A DNA stretch of 64,000 nt from Paenibacillus dendritiformis (GTDB taxonomy: Bacteria; Bacillota; Bacilli; Paenibacillales; Paenibacillaceae). The DNA is taken from positions 5,448,001 through 5,512,000 of the forward strand of contig NZ_OX216966.1 in assembly GCF_945605565.1 (NCBI RefSeq). Direction: 5' to 3'. The notes below the pieces were generated by a model that made no database searches, was not told the DNA's origin, and worked only from the letters and a program-made list of their open reading frames with translations. Made by a program: the position numbers and the translations under genes. Shown here one piece after another: positions 46,847 through 56,589 of the stretch; positions within the stretch are counted from its first letter, which is position 1; each line of letters begins with the position of its first letter.

Positions 46847-48022
46847 CTACGAACCGATGGCCAGCAGAATCAGCGACTGGATCAAGCCGATAATCCCCCC
46901 GAGCAGCGCCCCGAGCCACGTAATGGCGCGGAACTCCTTCCCCGATACGCTCAAAATAATCGTCTCCAGCCGCTCTATCGGGAATTGCTCTACCTGCGAA
47001 CGGACCACATCCTGCAGGCGTGCGGCGCGCACCACCTTGTCCAGATTGCGGTCCAGCAGCGCAATCGCGTAATCGATGAGCCGCGGCACGTAAGGCTGCC
47101 ACGCCTCCTTGCTCTCCTCCAGCAAGCGGCTCGGCCGCGCGTCTCCCCACCGCTCCAGACGGCGGCTCCACTGCAGCCATGAGTTCGCCAAGCCGATAAT
47201 CTGGCCGGCAGGATCGGACTCCGACCAGACGCGCAGCAGCTCGGCCGGCGGCTGGCTCAGCCACTCCTCCAGCTTCCGCTCCAGCATGCGGGTCACGGTC
47301 TCATGGACCTTGTCGGAGCGGAGCTGCTCCGCCAGCAGAGGCGTGATCCGCGTCACCAGCCTGTCTTCATCGACGAAGATAGCCGCCATCACGCCCATGA
47401 ACCCCTTCGACCGGTCGACGAATTCCTTCGCCATCCGCAGCAGCATGCGCTGCCCGCTGGACGACAGCAGCTCCCGCTCAATCGACAGCAGGATAGCGGA
47501 AGCGGCCTTGCCTGCCAGCCGGTTCAGGCTCTCCTCCTGCCCTGCCGGCAGGAACTCGGACAGCGGACGCTCGTCCCAGCCGCTGCCTGCCAAGCCGCGC
47601 CGAATTCCCGACTCGGTCAGCTTATCGAGCCGCTCCCCCCAGGCCTCGCTCAGTTCAGGCCAGCTGCGGCCGGGGAAGGCGAGCGCGGCCCATTCGCGCA
47701 GCGTGCGGTCGTCCGCCAGCAGCCGGTCGAGAAAGCCTGTCAGGCCGGACGCCGCCCTCTCCTGCACCTCCGGCTGGCGCAGCATCGCCCGCAGCCCGTC
47801 GCTGGTTACCAAATATTCAGATACGACATCCCCTAACGAGGCCGCAATATCTAACTTCCGCTTCGGAATGAGGCCGGGGGTGAACGGCACTCTCCGCCCG
47901 AACAGATGAATCGGCTGCCGCGGGTGGAATAGCATCTTTATGGCAAAATGATTCGTTATGCCGCCGACGAACGCGGCGACAATGACGCTAAATAGAATAA
48001 ACATCCAATTGGGCACGTCCAA
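46847..48022 (-). CDS. yheB: YheB, DUF445-family membrane-anchored protein
   Basis: 391 residues. An N-terminal helix (FILFSVIVAAFVGGITNHFAIKMLF), a long coiled middle with charged helical repeats, and a C-terminal hydrophobic helix (GALLGGIIGLIQSLIL). The GGxTNxxAIxMLFxP motif and the FTPGLIPKRK block define DUF445/YheB. Function unknown; in Bacillus it sits beside yheA and the yheC/yheD coat genes, which begin divergently here. Confidence 0.9.
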   Translation of the reverse strand: MDVPNWMFILFSVIVAAFVGGITNHFAIKMLFHPRQPIHLFGRRVPFTPGLIPKRKLDIAASLGDVVSEYLVTSDGLRAMLRQPEVQERAASGLTGFLDRLLADDRTLREWAALAFPGRSWPELSEAWGERLDKLTESGIRRGLAGSGWDERPLSEFLPAGQEESLNRLAGKAASAILLSIERELLSSSGQRMLLRMAKEFVDRSKGFMGVMAAIFVDEDRLVTRITPLLAEQLRSDKVHETVTRMLERKLEEWLSQPPAELLRVWSESDPAGQIIGLANSWLQWSRRLERWGDARPSRLLEESKEAWQPYVPRLIDYAIALLDRNLDKVVRAARLQDVVRSQVEQFPIERLETIILSVSGKEFRAITWLGALLGGIIGLIQSLILLAIGS

Positions 48023-48170
48023 TCCCTCCTTTCATGATGAAGGTCAATCACCAAGGGAAATATGTCCTCATATGATGAATTACGTATGCGGTTCACCTGT
48101 ATTTGAATCGACTCCAGCCCGGTGCATACCGTGATTCATCATGCAAGTCGTCGTTGGAAGGAGAACCAAC

Positions 48171-49532
48171 ATGTTGAAATCAAAAGTGAGGCTCCACGTT
48201 GTGAGCGCCGGCATCTTGCGGGAAGACACAATCATGTTGGGCGACAGCTATGTCAAGCAATGGAAAATTCCCGTAAACCATCCGATTACGATCCGCTTCG
48301 GTTCCTTCAGACAGAGCGTGACAGTGTCCTCCGTTCCCAAATCTGACGGGCTCCGGATCAATCATGCGCTGGCCCGCAATATGGGTCTGTCTAACGGTGT
48401 TGCCCTGCGGCTAACGTATACCCAACAGACGTTGAGAATCGGTCCGCTCATCGGCGTCCTGATCAGCCGGGATTATCCTGATGTGCCGGATCGGCCGTTC
48501 GGCACGATTACTGCCTTCTGCAGGGAGATGGTCGATGCCTGCCAATCCCAAGGAGCCGTTGCCTGCTTCTTCACGCCGGAACATGTGAAGGACACTCAAC
48601 GGATTCAGGCATGGGTTTACACAAAAGGAAGTTGGCAGCTCACCAGCATGCCGATCCCGGATGTCGTGAACAATCGCTTGACTTCACGATCTCTGGAGAA
48701 CAAACCTAGCGTACAGCATTTCATGAAAGAAGTAAAATCACGTTACCATTCGCATGTTTTCAATGAAAAGTTTCTGGATAAGACCGAGGTGTTCGACGCG
48801 TTGAAGGCGAGTGCGGAGTTGACCCGCTACTTGCCGGAATCGCATCTGCTGCGCAACTACTCTACCCTCAAGACGATGAGCGGACGACATCAGACCCTCT
48901 TCCTGAAGCCGGCCCGGGGAAGCCTCGGCAAAGGCATCATCTGCATCAACCGTACCTCGGATAACGGCTTTCAAGCCCTCTACTCCAATATTAGCGGCAC
49001 CAAGCGCCAGAACTTCAGCAGCTTAACCAAGCTGTACTCTACCCTGTCCGGGAAGCTGAAGACGAACCGCTACCAGATCCAGCAAGGCTTGAACCTAATC
49101 GATTATGCCAAGCGCCCGATCGATTTCCGCGCGCTCGTTCAGAAGAACATTCAAGGCCGCTGGAGCATTACGTCCATCGTCGCCCGAACCGCGAGCACGC
49201 AGCATTTCGTGTCGAATGTGGCGCGCGGCGGAACCCTCAGCACCGTGAAGGAAGCGGTCGGCCGATCGAATCTGCCGGCCGGCGTGAAGAGCGACATCAT
49301 GGGCAGGCTGCAGCGGGCGGCGCTCGATATCGCGCGCGGCATCGACACGCATATTCCCGCTCACTTCGGTGAATTGGGGATCGATCTGGCAATCGATACG
49401 TCAGGCAAAGTGTGGCTGCTTGAAGTCAACTCCAAGCCTTCCAAAAATGACAATACTCCATTGAACGTCAACCGAGTCCGACCCTCCGTCCGCAAAACGG
49501 TAGAATACGCCCGGTATTTGTCCGGGTTTTGA
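48171..49532 (+). CDS. YheC/YheD-family spore-coat-associated ATP-grasp protein (1 of 5), long form
   Basis: About 453 residues. An N-terminal beta-rich part (about 1-100) is shared only with the third paralogue. The ATP-grasp core has the glycine loop FLKPARGSLGKGI near 245-258, the signature PIDFRALVQKN near 315, and metal ligands in GELGIDLAIDTSGKVWLLEVNSKP near 405-430. In Bacillus these proteins are endospore coat-associated; the reaction is unknown. Start 48171 has GAAGGAG upstream. The gene leads the five-gene operon and is divergent from yheB. Confidence 0.86.
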   Translation: MLKSKVRLHVVSAGILREDTIMLGDSYVKQWKIPVNHPITIRFGSFRQSVTVSSVPKSDGLRINHALARNMGLSNGVALRLTYTQQTLRIGPLIGVLISRDYPDVPDRPFGTITAFCREMVDACQSQGAVACFFTPEHVKDTQRIQAWVYTKGSWQLTSMPIPDVVNNRLTSRSLENKPSVQHFMKEVKSRYHSHVFNEKFLDKTEVFDALKASAELTRYLPESHLLRNYSTLKTMSGRHQTLFLKPARGSLGKGIICINRTSDNGFQALYSNISGTKRQNFSSLTKLYSTLSGKLKTNRYQIQQGLNLIDYAKRPIDFRALVQKNIQGRWSITSIVARTASTQHFVSNVARGGTLSTVKEAVGRSNLPAGVKSDIMGRLQRAALDIARGIDTHIPAHFGELGIDLAIDTSGKVWLLEVNSKPSKNDNTPLNVNRVRPSVRKTVEYARYLSGF

Positions 49533-49546
49533 GGAGGTGGCAGGGA

Positions 49547-50704
49547 ATGAAGAAGAACGGAACCGAGCAGCCCGTCATCGGCGTTCTGCAGAACGAATCG
49601 CCCGGCACGCCTCCCTTCACCGAGCCTGAATATTGCCGCAGACTGTGTCAGGCCGGACGCAAACACGGCGTCCGGGTCATCGTCTTTTCGCCCGCATGGG
49701 CCGATCTTGCTTCCGGCACGGTGAACGGTTATGTCTACGGCGACCATCGATGGGAGCCCTGCACCACGGCGTTGCCTCCCCTTGTATACAACCGGTGCGT
49801 ATTCTCCGGGGGCAGCGCCAGCGCCAGAACTTCAGCCGCCCTCGCCAAGCTGCTGCGGAGCAGACACACTGCCCAACTGGGAGTAGGATTACGGGGCAAA
49901 TGGGACATCTACCGCTCCTTATCCGCGGAGTCCGGCCTGAGCGCGATTCTGCCGCCCACTCATCTCTACAAGGGCAAGCGCAGCGTCGCTGCGGCGCTGT
50001 CCCGGTACGGTGGAAGCCTGTTCCTGAAGCCTCATGCCGGCTCCCAAGGAAAATCTGCGCTCCGGGTCCAGTATCACCGCCGGACGGCACAGCGAGAAGA
50101 CGGAAGCCATGCCCCCTTGCTGAATATAACGGGACGCGATCAATGCAACCGCCCGCTGACGAAGCAATTTGAATGTACCGAGGATGGATACGAATGGATT
50201 GCCAGCTTTATCGGCAGACGAACCTTTGTCATGCAGCCCTGCTTGTCCTTGCTGACCCAGGCGGGCGAGCCATTCGACATTCGTGTGCTGATGCAGAAGA
50301 ATGACCGGGGCCGCTGGGCGACGACCGGCATGGCCGCACGCGTCGGCACCCCTGACAGCATTACTTCCAATCTCCATGGAGGCGGGCGGGCCGTGTCTGT
50401 CCTTCCATTTTTGAAGCGCGAATACGACCTGGAGCGTGCCGAGCGGCTCATGGAGCAGCTGCATGCCTATAGCGAGCGCATTCCCCCTCTACTTGAAGCA
50501 CGACACGGGCGTCTGATGGAGGTCGGTCTGGATTACGGCATTGATCGGGAAGCCCGCATGTGGCTGCTGGAGGTCAATTCGAAGCCGGGCAGGAGGGTCT
50601 TCCGTCAGACAGGCGAGCGGGAAGCCGCTGTGAAATCCGTGGAAAATCCCATCTTGTATGCGCGCTATGTATTGGGTCGACATCTTAGGAGGGTAAGTCC
50701 ATGA
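49547..50704 (+). CDS. YheC/YheD-family ATP-grasp protein (2 of 5), short form
   Basis: About 385 residues, lacking the N-terminal extension. The glycine loop is degenerate (FLKPHAGSQGKSALRV), while PFDIRVLMQKN and VGLDYGIDREARMWLLEVNSKP retain the metal ligands. GGAGGTGG precedes the ATG, 14 bases after the stop of gene 1. The stop overlaps the next gene's ATG by four bases (ATGA). Confidence 0.84.
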   Translation: MKKNGTEQPVIGVLQNESPGTPPFTEPEYCRRLCQAGRKHGVRVIVFSPAWADLASGTVNGYVYGDHRWEPCTTALPPLVYNRCVFSGGSASARTSAALAKLLRSRHTAQLGVGLRGKWDIYRSLSAESGLSAILPPTHLYKGKRSVAAALSRYGGSLFLKPHAGSQGKSALRVQYHRRTAQREDGSHAPLLNITGRDQCNRPLTKQFECTEDGYEWIASFIGRRTFVMQPCLSLLTQAGEPFDIRVLMQKNDRGRWATTGMAARVGTPDSITSNLHGGGRAVSVLPFLKREYDLERAERLMEQLHAYSERIPPLLEARHGRLMEVGLDYGIDREARMWLLEVNSKPGRRVFRQTGEREAAVKSVENPILYARYVLGRHLRRVSP

Positions 50705-52077
50705 GTTTGACGGTATGCAACGTCCACTTAACACCTAAATCCGAGAAAACAGTGTATCTCTCCAGCACCTTAATGAAGCAATTGAAGCTAACCGGCAAAA
50801 AATCAGTGCGGCTTCGATTGGGCAAGGCGACAATCCCCGCTACGCTGAAGCCGGTGAAGCGTCCAGGCAACCATGTCTTCATACCGGCCGGCCTTCGTTC
50901 CTTCGTCCGGGTGCCGAAATCCGGTATGGTCTATCTTCGCAATGATCAGGAAGGCGATCTGCAATTGGGGCCGCTGATCGGCGTCTTATCGGATTCCTCG
51001 CTGCGCACGCAGTCGCATCCATTCGGCAGCCGAACCACGTTCATTAAGCAAATTTTGCGCGTCGGCAATAAGAAAGGCTTCGTCTTTGCCTTCACTCCGC
51101 GCGACATCAATTGGAACAACGAGACCGTCAACGCCTACTTCCTATCGGAATCCGACAGCTGGATCCGGCGAACCGTACCGCTGCCGGATGTCGTATATAA
51201 CCGGCTGCCGAGCCGGAGGGCAGAGACATCGTCCTCGATCCAGACGCTGCGGGAGCGGTTCGTTCGCCGGAACATCCCTTTTTTCAACTGGAGCTTCTTC
51301 AAAAAATCCGATATCTACGAGCTGCTGGAAAACGATCTGGAGGCGAACCTCCACGTGCCGGAATCCGTCATGAACCCGACGCCGGACACGATTCGCGACA
51401 TGCTGGCCCGCCATCAGTTCGTCTATTACAAGCCGACCTCGGGAAGCCTTGGCATCGGCATCTATCGGCTGACCTACCTGCCGAGGAAAGGCTATTTCGC
51501 ACGCTACACGGTCAACGGCAAAAACACGCTGCTTCGCTTCAAGCACTTCTCCAGCCTCATCCGCATGCTGCAAGGAAGGCACGGCCGTTCGCTGCGCAAC
51601 TATGTCGTGCAGCAGGGGGTTCGGCTCATCGAGATCGATAGCTGTCCGATCGACTTCCGCTTCCATATGCACAAGAACGGGGATAATGACTGGACCGTAG
51701 TCGGAATCGGCGCCAAGAAAGCGGGCAAAGGCAGCGTCACCACCCACGTAAAGAATGGCGGCCAACTGATGACGCCGGAGCAGGCTCTCCAGCGGATGTT
51801 CGGCGACAGATCCGAAGAAGTGCTTGGCAATATGAAAACGGTAGCCATTGAGCTGGCCATGGCCATTGAACGGAACTATCCTCATCTGCTCGGCGAACTC
51901 GGCTTCGACCTCGGCATAGACCGGGATGAGCATGTATGGATGTTCGAGGCCAATGCCAAGCCTGGGCGTTCAATATTCAAGCATCCCTCTTTGCGCAATG
52001 AAGGTCAATCATCCATTGAACATATCCTGGATCACTGTCTGTTCCTTAGCAAATTCCGCAGGAGGGATCCGATGTGA
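50701..52077 (+). CDS. YheC/YheD-family ATP-grasp protein (3 of 5), long form
   Basis: 458 residues. It shares the N-terminal beta-rich extension with gene 1 (about 1-100). The ATP-grasp motifs are YYKPTSGSLGIGIYRL, PIDFRFHMHKN (here His replaces the usual Gln) and GELGFDLGIDRDEHVWMFEANAKPGRS. Translation is coupled to gene 2 by an ATGA overlap and to gene 4 by a GTGA overlap. Confidence 0.85.
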   Translation: MSLTVCNVHLTPKSEKTVYLSSTLMKQLKLTGKKSVRLRLGKATIPATLKPVKRPGNHVFIPAGLRSFVRVPKSGMVYLRNDQEGDLQLGPLIGVLSDSSLRTQSHPFGSRTTFIKQILRVGNKKGFVFAFTPRDINWNNETVNAYFLSESDSWIRRTVPLPDVVYNRLPSRRAETSSSIQTLRERFVRRNIPFFNWSFFKKSDIYELLENDLEANLHVPESVMNPTPDTIRDMLARHQFVYYKPTSGSLGIGIYRLTYLPRKGYFARYTVNGKNTLLRFKHFSSLIRMLQGRHGRSLRNYVVQQGVRLIEIDSCPIDFRFHMHKNGDNDWTVVGIGAKKAGKGSVTTHVKNGGQLMTPEQALQRMFGDRSEEVLGNMKTVAIELAMAIERNYPHLLGELGFDLGIDRDEHVWMFEANAKPGRSIFKHPSLRNEGQSSIEHILDHCLFLSKFRRRDPM

Positions 52078-53183
52078 GTGGCATACAGCAAGATCAACTG
52101 CCGGTCGTCGCCATTCTGACGATCGAGGATGCCAAGGAAAAATTCCGCGGCAATCGTGACAACTTCCTGGATATCTTGCGTACGGGCAAGGATCTTGGTT
52201 TTACCGTATATATCGTGACCGTGAAGGATCTGAAGCTCGGCGCCAGGCGAATCGCGGGCTATGATTACAACGAGGATAAGCAGGCCTGGGCGCAGGATTG
52301 GTACCCGCCTCCTCGCATCGTCTACAACCGCATACCGTTGCGGGAGGATGAGAATCTGCCTGCAGTCCGCCGCAAGATCGAGGAGATTCTGGACCATCCG
52401 ACCATTCGCCTGTACAATCCTTATTTTTTCAACAAATGGCAATTATTCGAATGGCTCCAGAAATCGAGGGCCACCCGGACCTTCATCCCCGCCACGCGGC
52501 GGCTGCGCACCTCTGTCGCCCTGGCTAAGATGTTGAACAAACACCCCTATCTGTTCCTGAAGCCGGAGACGGGGAAGGCCGGCATGGGCATTATGACGCT
52601 GCGCGTCAATCATACGAAAGCGATGAAATTCCGGCTGAAAACCCAGGACAGAAGAAGGAGCGCCCTGTTCAAATGCGCCACGATCTCGAAGCTGTGGACC
52701 CGGATACGCAAGCAGGCCGGGAACCATGATTATATCGTCCAGCAAGGCATTCCGCTGGCTACGGTGAATCGGCGGCCGTTTGATTTGAGGGTGCTGGTGC
52801 AGAAGAACAGCAAAGGCCAATGGGATATTACCGGTGTCGGCGCCCGTGTCGCCGGCACTTCGAGCATTACGACCCATGTTCCACGCGGCGGAAGCATCGA
52901 GGATCCCGAGAAGCTGCTGAGCGCGAATTTCGGCGTCGAACAAGCGCGGAGAACGATGGCCCGCACCAAAAACGCGGCGATCATCATCGCCCGGCAGATC
53001 GAACGCGGCTCCGGACATATGCTGGGCGAGATGTCGATGGATTTGGGCGTGGATACGAACGGCAGCATCTGGTTCTTCGAAGCCAATGCGAAGCCGATGA
53101 AATTCGATGAGCCCCATATTCGGAGACGCTCACTGGAACGAATATTCCAGTATTCAACTTATTTGTATCGAAATGGCGGATAA
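52074..53183 (+). CDS. YheC/YheD-family ATP-grasp protein (4 of 5), short form
   Basis: 369 residues with a GTG start (GGAGGG upstream) that overlaps the stop of gene 3 by four bases. The motifs are FLKPETGKAGMGIMTL, PFDLRVLVQKN and GEMSMDLGVDTNGSIWFFEANAKP. The N terminus starts directly with the pre-ATP-grasp domain (VVAILTIEDAKEKFRGN). Confidence 0.85.
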   Translation: MSGIQQDQLPVVAILTIEDAKEKFRGNRDNFLDILRTGKDLGFTVYIVTVKDLKLGARRIAGYDYNEDKQAWAQDWYPPPRIVYNRIPLREDENLPAVRRKIEEILDHPTIRLYNPYFFNKWQLFEWLQKSRATRTFIPATRRLRTSVALAKMLNKHPYLFLKPETGKAGMGIMTLRVNHTKAMKFRLKTQDRRRSALFKCATISKLWTRIRKQAGNHDYIVQQGIPLATVNRRPFDLRVLVQKNSKGQWDITGVGARVAGTSSITTHVPRGGSIEDPEKLLSANFGVEQARRTMARTKNAAIIIARQIERGSGHMLGEMSMDLGVDTNGSIWFFEANAKPMKFDEPHIRRRSLERIFQYSTYLYRNGG

Positions 53184-53204
53184 CGTCAAAGAAGGTGAAG
53201 ACGC

Positions 53205-54368
53205 TTGGATGAACCCGTTCTTGGCATCTTGACGCTTTATTTAAATGATCAAAAACAATTGGAAGAACGGCATATTTATCAGAAGATGGTTGTGGCCGGA
53301 AAAAAGCTGGGGTTGACCGTCTTCGTGTTCACCCCGGAGGATGTTGATCACGAGCAAAAGCGAATCAACGGCATGTGGTACCATCAGAAGAGCGGGCGCT
53401 GGACGCGTAAATGGACCCGCTTCCCGACCATGATCTTCGATCGGTGCCGCATTCAGAAAAGCTACCGATTCGAGCAGCTGAAGCGGTTCCGCAGCAAATA
53501 CCCGAAGCTGCTGTATCTGAACCGTCCGCTCCGCAATAAATGGACGATCTACCAGGTGCTCTCCACGGTCCCGTCCTTGAAGAAGTATCTTCCCTATACA
53601 AGGCAGTATTCGGGAATTCAGGATGTGCAGCGCATGCTGAAGGAGCGGCCGCTGCTCTACCTGAAGCCGATTAACGGCACGGGAGGGCGCGGCATTCTTC
53701 GCATCCAGCGCCTCCGCTCGACGGACGGCATGGTCTATGTCGAGGGAAGGGATCATCAGCGGCAGGTCATCCGGCCGCAGAAAATGACCTTCTCTCAGTT
53801 GGCCGCCCAGCTATCCTGCTGGAAGGCGAACGACCGCTATCTCATCCAGCAGGGCATTGCGCTCAAGCTGCCCAGCGGCCGTGTGCATGATTACCGGATG
53901 CTCGTGCAGAAGGACGGCTCCGGCGTCTGGTCGGTTACCGGCTGCGCCGGCCGCGTCGGTCCGCTCCATAGCATCACGTCGAATCTCCACGGCGGAGGCC
54001 AGGCCGTGCGGATGGAGGAGCTGCTGACGCAGTGGATAGGCGACGAGGCCCGCATCCAGGACGTCCGCAAGGAAGCCGAAGCCCTTAGTCTCGAGGTGGC
54101 CGCATTCCTTGAGAAGCGATATGATGCTCTCTGCGAGCTGGCACTCGATCTCGCGATCGACCAGAGAGGGCGCATCTGGCTGCTGGAGGTCAATCCGAAG
54201 CCGGCGCGCGAAGTGTTCTACCGCATCGGCGATAAGGTGACGTACCGCAACGCCATCGTGCGCCCGCTGGAATATGCATCCTGGCTGTACCGGAAAAAGG
54301 CCGGCATCCAACTGCCGGATTCCGACCCGCCGCCGATGCCGCCAGCCGACAGCGATTCGAAAGAATAA
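53205..54368 (+). CDS. YheC/YheD-family ATP-grasp protein (5 of 5), short form
   Basis: 387 residues with a TTG start (AAGGTG upstream). The motifs are YLKPINGTGGRGILRIQ, VHDYRMLVQKDG and CELALDLAIDQRGRIWLLEVNPKP; a proline-rich tail with PDSDPPPMPPADS ends the protein. It follows gene 4 after a 21-bp gap and is the end of the operon; two hairpins follow. Confidence 0.85.
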   Translation: MDEPVLGILTLYLNDQKQLEERHIYQKMVVAGKKLGLTVFVFTPEDVDHEQKRINGMWYHQKSGRWTRKWTRFPTMIFDRCRIQKSYRFEQLKRFRSKYPKLLYLNRPLRNKWTIYQVLSTVPSLKKYLPYTRQYSGIQDVQRMLKERPLLYLKPINGTGGRGILRIQRLRSTDGMVYVEGRDHQRQVIRPQKMTFSQLAAQLSCWKANDRYLIQQGIALKLPSGRVHDYRMLVQKDGSGVWSVTGCAGRVGPLHSITSNLHGGGQAVRMEELLTQWIGDEARIQDVRKEAEALSLEVAAFLEKRYDALCELALDLAIDQRGRIWLLEVNPKPAREVFYRIGDKVTYRNAIVRPLEYASWLYRKKAGIQLPDSDPPPMPPADSDSKE

Positions 54369-54371
54369 GAA

Positions 54372-54436
54372 GGACGCTTCCATTCAGGAGCGTCCATCAC
54401 ATACGACAGGCGCAGACTCGGAGAGCTGCGCCTGTC
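54372..54436. terminator. Two hairpins between the coat operon and the HAD gene
   Basis: GGACGC...GCGTCC (54372-54395) and GACAGGCGCAG...CTGCGCCTGTC (54405-54436) are adjacent stems between convergent genes. Neither has a clear T-tract. Confidence 0.6.
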
Positions 54437-54440
54437 GCGG

Positions 54441-55142
54441 TTAAGAGGCTGTCGAGCGGTATAACTCCAACAGCTCGTCGAATTGTCGGATGATGATGTC
54501 TGAACCCTCGAGCTCCTGTTCCTGGCCGAAGCCGGCATATTGGCAGCCGATGACGGCCAGCCCGTTCTCCTTCCCCGCTTCCACGTCAGAGGAGCGATCG
54601 CCGACCATCCAGGCCGATTCGATGCCATGCTCCGACTTCAGGAGGCGCACCAGTTCCACCTTGGTCGCGGTGCCTCTTCCGCCCGCGCTGTACAAGCCGG
54701 TGAACAGCTCGTCCATGCCGAAGGTCTTCACGATCGCCTGTATATATTCCTCCAGCCCGTTGCTTGCGACGAATAGCTTCACGCCTTCCCGCTGCAGCTC
54801 GGCCAAGGTCTCCTTCACCTGCGGATACAGTTCCGCGATTCCTTCGTTCAATCCGGACAGCTCGTATTGCAGCAGAAGCTCGTCCGCGCGTCGGTGCGCC
54901 TCCGGGCTGCCTTCCGGCATAACCCGCTGCCAGATGTCCGCCAGCAGCATCCCAAGCGATCCGAGCATCAAATCTTCCGGGGGCGTCGGCCCCTCGTGCA
55001 GCTTCTCGCTCCGCAATGTATCGAATACCCGATGATACGCTGTCATCAACAGCGACTCTGTGCGGAACAGTGTCCCGTCCATATCGAAGATCATCGCTTC
55101 CGGGCGCGGCAGCCGGTCTGTGCGCAATGTGGCCATACTCAC
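54441..55142 (-). CDS. HAD-superfamily phosphatase (phosphoglycolate phosphatase-like)
   Basis: About 233 residues. The HAD motifs are IFDMDGTLFRTES (nucleophile Asp), FVASNGLEEY (motif II) and KVELVRLLKSEHG with WMVGDRSSDVEAGKENGLAVIG (motifs III/IV). A helical cap domain lies at about 30-110. Substrate unknown. A GTG at 55142 has GGAGGG 7 bases upstream and is preferred to the ATG at 55136. It is convergent to the coat operon. Confidence 0.85.
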   Translation of the reverse strand: MSMATLRTDRLPRPEAMIFDMDGTLFRTESLLMTAYHRVFDTLRSEKLHEGPTPPEDLMLGSLGMLLADIWQRVMPEGSPEAHRRADELLLQYELSGLNEGIAELYPQVKETLAELQREGVKLFVASNGLEEYIQAIVKTFGMDELFTGLYSAGGRGTATKVELVRLLKSEHGIESAWMVGDRSSDVEAGKENGLAVIGCQYAGFGQEQELEGSDIIIRQFDELLELYRSTAS

Positions 55143-55335
55143 AACAAGTCCCTCCAATTGTCGTCATAAAGTAAACGGTCAGTGACCCCACTATACCATA
55201 AGCGGCCGCTGAACTGGAGCGTTTACCCTTATTCTTCTCTTTAAAATTATGTAACGGCCTCTGCCCGTTCACTTGAGGAACGGCTTCATATCGGATAACA
55301 TCATAGTACAGCATGTTACACGGAGGCGAACCGAT

Positions 55336-56343
55336 TTGGAACAAGTGATAATTATAGGCGCCGGGCCCTGCGGGCTGTCGGCCGCGATCGAAATGCAGCG
55401 CAAGGGATGGGATCCGCTCATCATCGAGAAGCAGTGCATCGTTCATTCCATTTACCGTTATCCGACCCATCTCCAGTTCTTCAGCACGCCGGTGCTGCTG
55501 GAAATCGGCGGCATCCCGTTCGCGACCCCGAATGAGAAGCCGTACCGTCACGAAGCGCTTGTATATTACCGCAGAGTGTCGGAGCAGTATGGGCTCTGCA
55601 TTCGCTCCTATGAAGAGGTCAAGAATATCGCCAAGGAGGAGGACGGCATCTTCACGCTGCATACGGAGACCCGCAGCGGAGAAGCGCTCACTTACCGCAG
55701 CCGGCATGTCGTCATTGCGACCGGCTATTTCGATTATCCGAACCTCCTGGGCATCCCGGGCGAGGACCTTCCGCATGTCACCCATTATTTCCAGGAGGCG
55801 CATCCGTACGCCGGCATGAAGATAGTCATCATCGGCGGCAGCAATTCCGCCGTCGATGCCGCGCTCGAATGCGAGCGGGTGGGCGCCCAGGTAACCATCG
55901 TCTATCGCGGCACAGAGATCTCCGGCAATATCAAGCCGTGGGTCCGCCCGATTCTGGAGAGCAAACTCGCCAAGGAGCGGATCCATATCCGTTACGGCTC
56001 CCGCGTCGTCCATATTGCCCAAGATCAGGTGCGCATTGAGTGCGCCGACGGCTCAACGGAGGAGATCAGCTGTGACTTCGTGCTCGCCCTGACCGGCTTC
56101 CGTCCCGATCGCAAGCTGCTGGAGTCGAGCGGCGTCCGCATGCAGGACGATCAGGACAAGCCCGTCTACGATCCGGACACGATGGAGACGAACGTGCCCG
56201 GCCTCTATGTCGCGGGCGTCATCGCGTCGGGCCGCAATGCGAACGAAGTCTTCATCGAGACCGGCCGCTACCATGGCCGCTTGATTGCCGACCATATCGG
56301 CCCCAATCCCGACGCCGCGACCGAAGTCCGGCCGAACAACTGA
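55336..56343 (+). CDS. ypdA: YpdA-type NAD(P)H:bacillithiol disulfide reductase
   Basis: About 335 residues. An FAD motif (VIIIGAGPCGLSAAIEM) opens the protein and an NADPH motif (VIIGGSNSAVDAALECERVGAQ) lies near 170-190; ALTGFRPDRKLL and the C-terminal VFIETGRYHG complete the YpdA pattern. It probably reduces oxidised bacillithiol. The TTG at 55336 is chosen because GGAGGCGAACC lies 9 bases upstream and the FAD motif begins right after it; ATG codons upstream are not in the right context. It is followed by the repeat zone. Confidence 0.88.
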   Translation: MEQVIIIGAGPCGLSAAIEMQRKGWDPLIIEKQCIVHSIYRYPTHLQFFSTPVLLEIGGIPFATPNEKPYRHEALVYYRRVSEQYGLCIRSYEEVKNIAKEEDGIFTLHTETRSGEALTYRSRHVVIATGYFDYPNLLGIPGEDLPHVTHYFQEAHPYAGMKIVIIGGSNSAVDAALECERVGAQVTIVYRGTEISGNIKPWVRPILESKLAKERIHIRYGSRVVHIAQDQVRIECADGSTEEISCDFVLALTGFRPDRKLLESSGVRMQDDQDKPVYDPDTMETNVPGLYVAGVIASGRNANEVFIETGRYHGRLIADHIGPNPDAATEVRPNN

Positions 56344-56353
56344 CATCCGCTCG

Positions 56354-56488
56354 GCCTCCGAATGGACGGAGTGCGGTCCACCAACGGACCAGGCTCCGTC
56401 CATCATTGGACTTCATCCCGTCCTCTATTGGACTTGGCATCGTCCGAGAATGGACTAAGTTCCGTTCTCGTTGGACCAGGCACTGTCC
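56354..56488 (+). repeat. 22-bp repeat array of small palindromes (array 4)
   Basis: Units start at 56354, 56376, 56398, 56420, 56442, 56464 and 56485, a 22-bp period with one 21-bp step. Most contain GTCC, five or six bases and GGAC, so each unit could form a short hairpin (for example GTCCATCATTGGAC). It begins only 10 bp after the ypdA stop. Confidence 0.85.
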
Positions 56489-56589
56489 CCGGGGCCCAGA
56501 CGCGTTTAAGCGGGCATGTCTGCCCCCATGCTTTACAACTCAGGCCGCTGCGGACCGCTCCCACCCCATTTCCGCGCATTCAAGCATCT

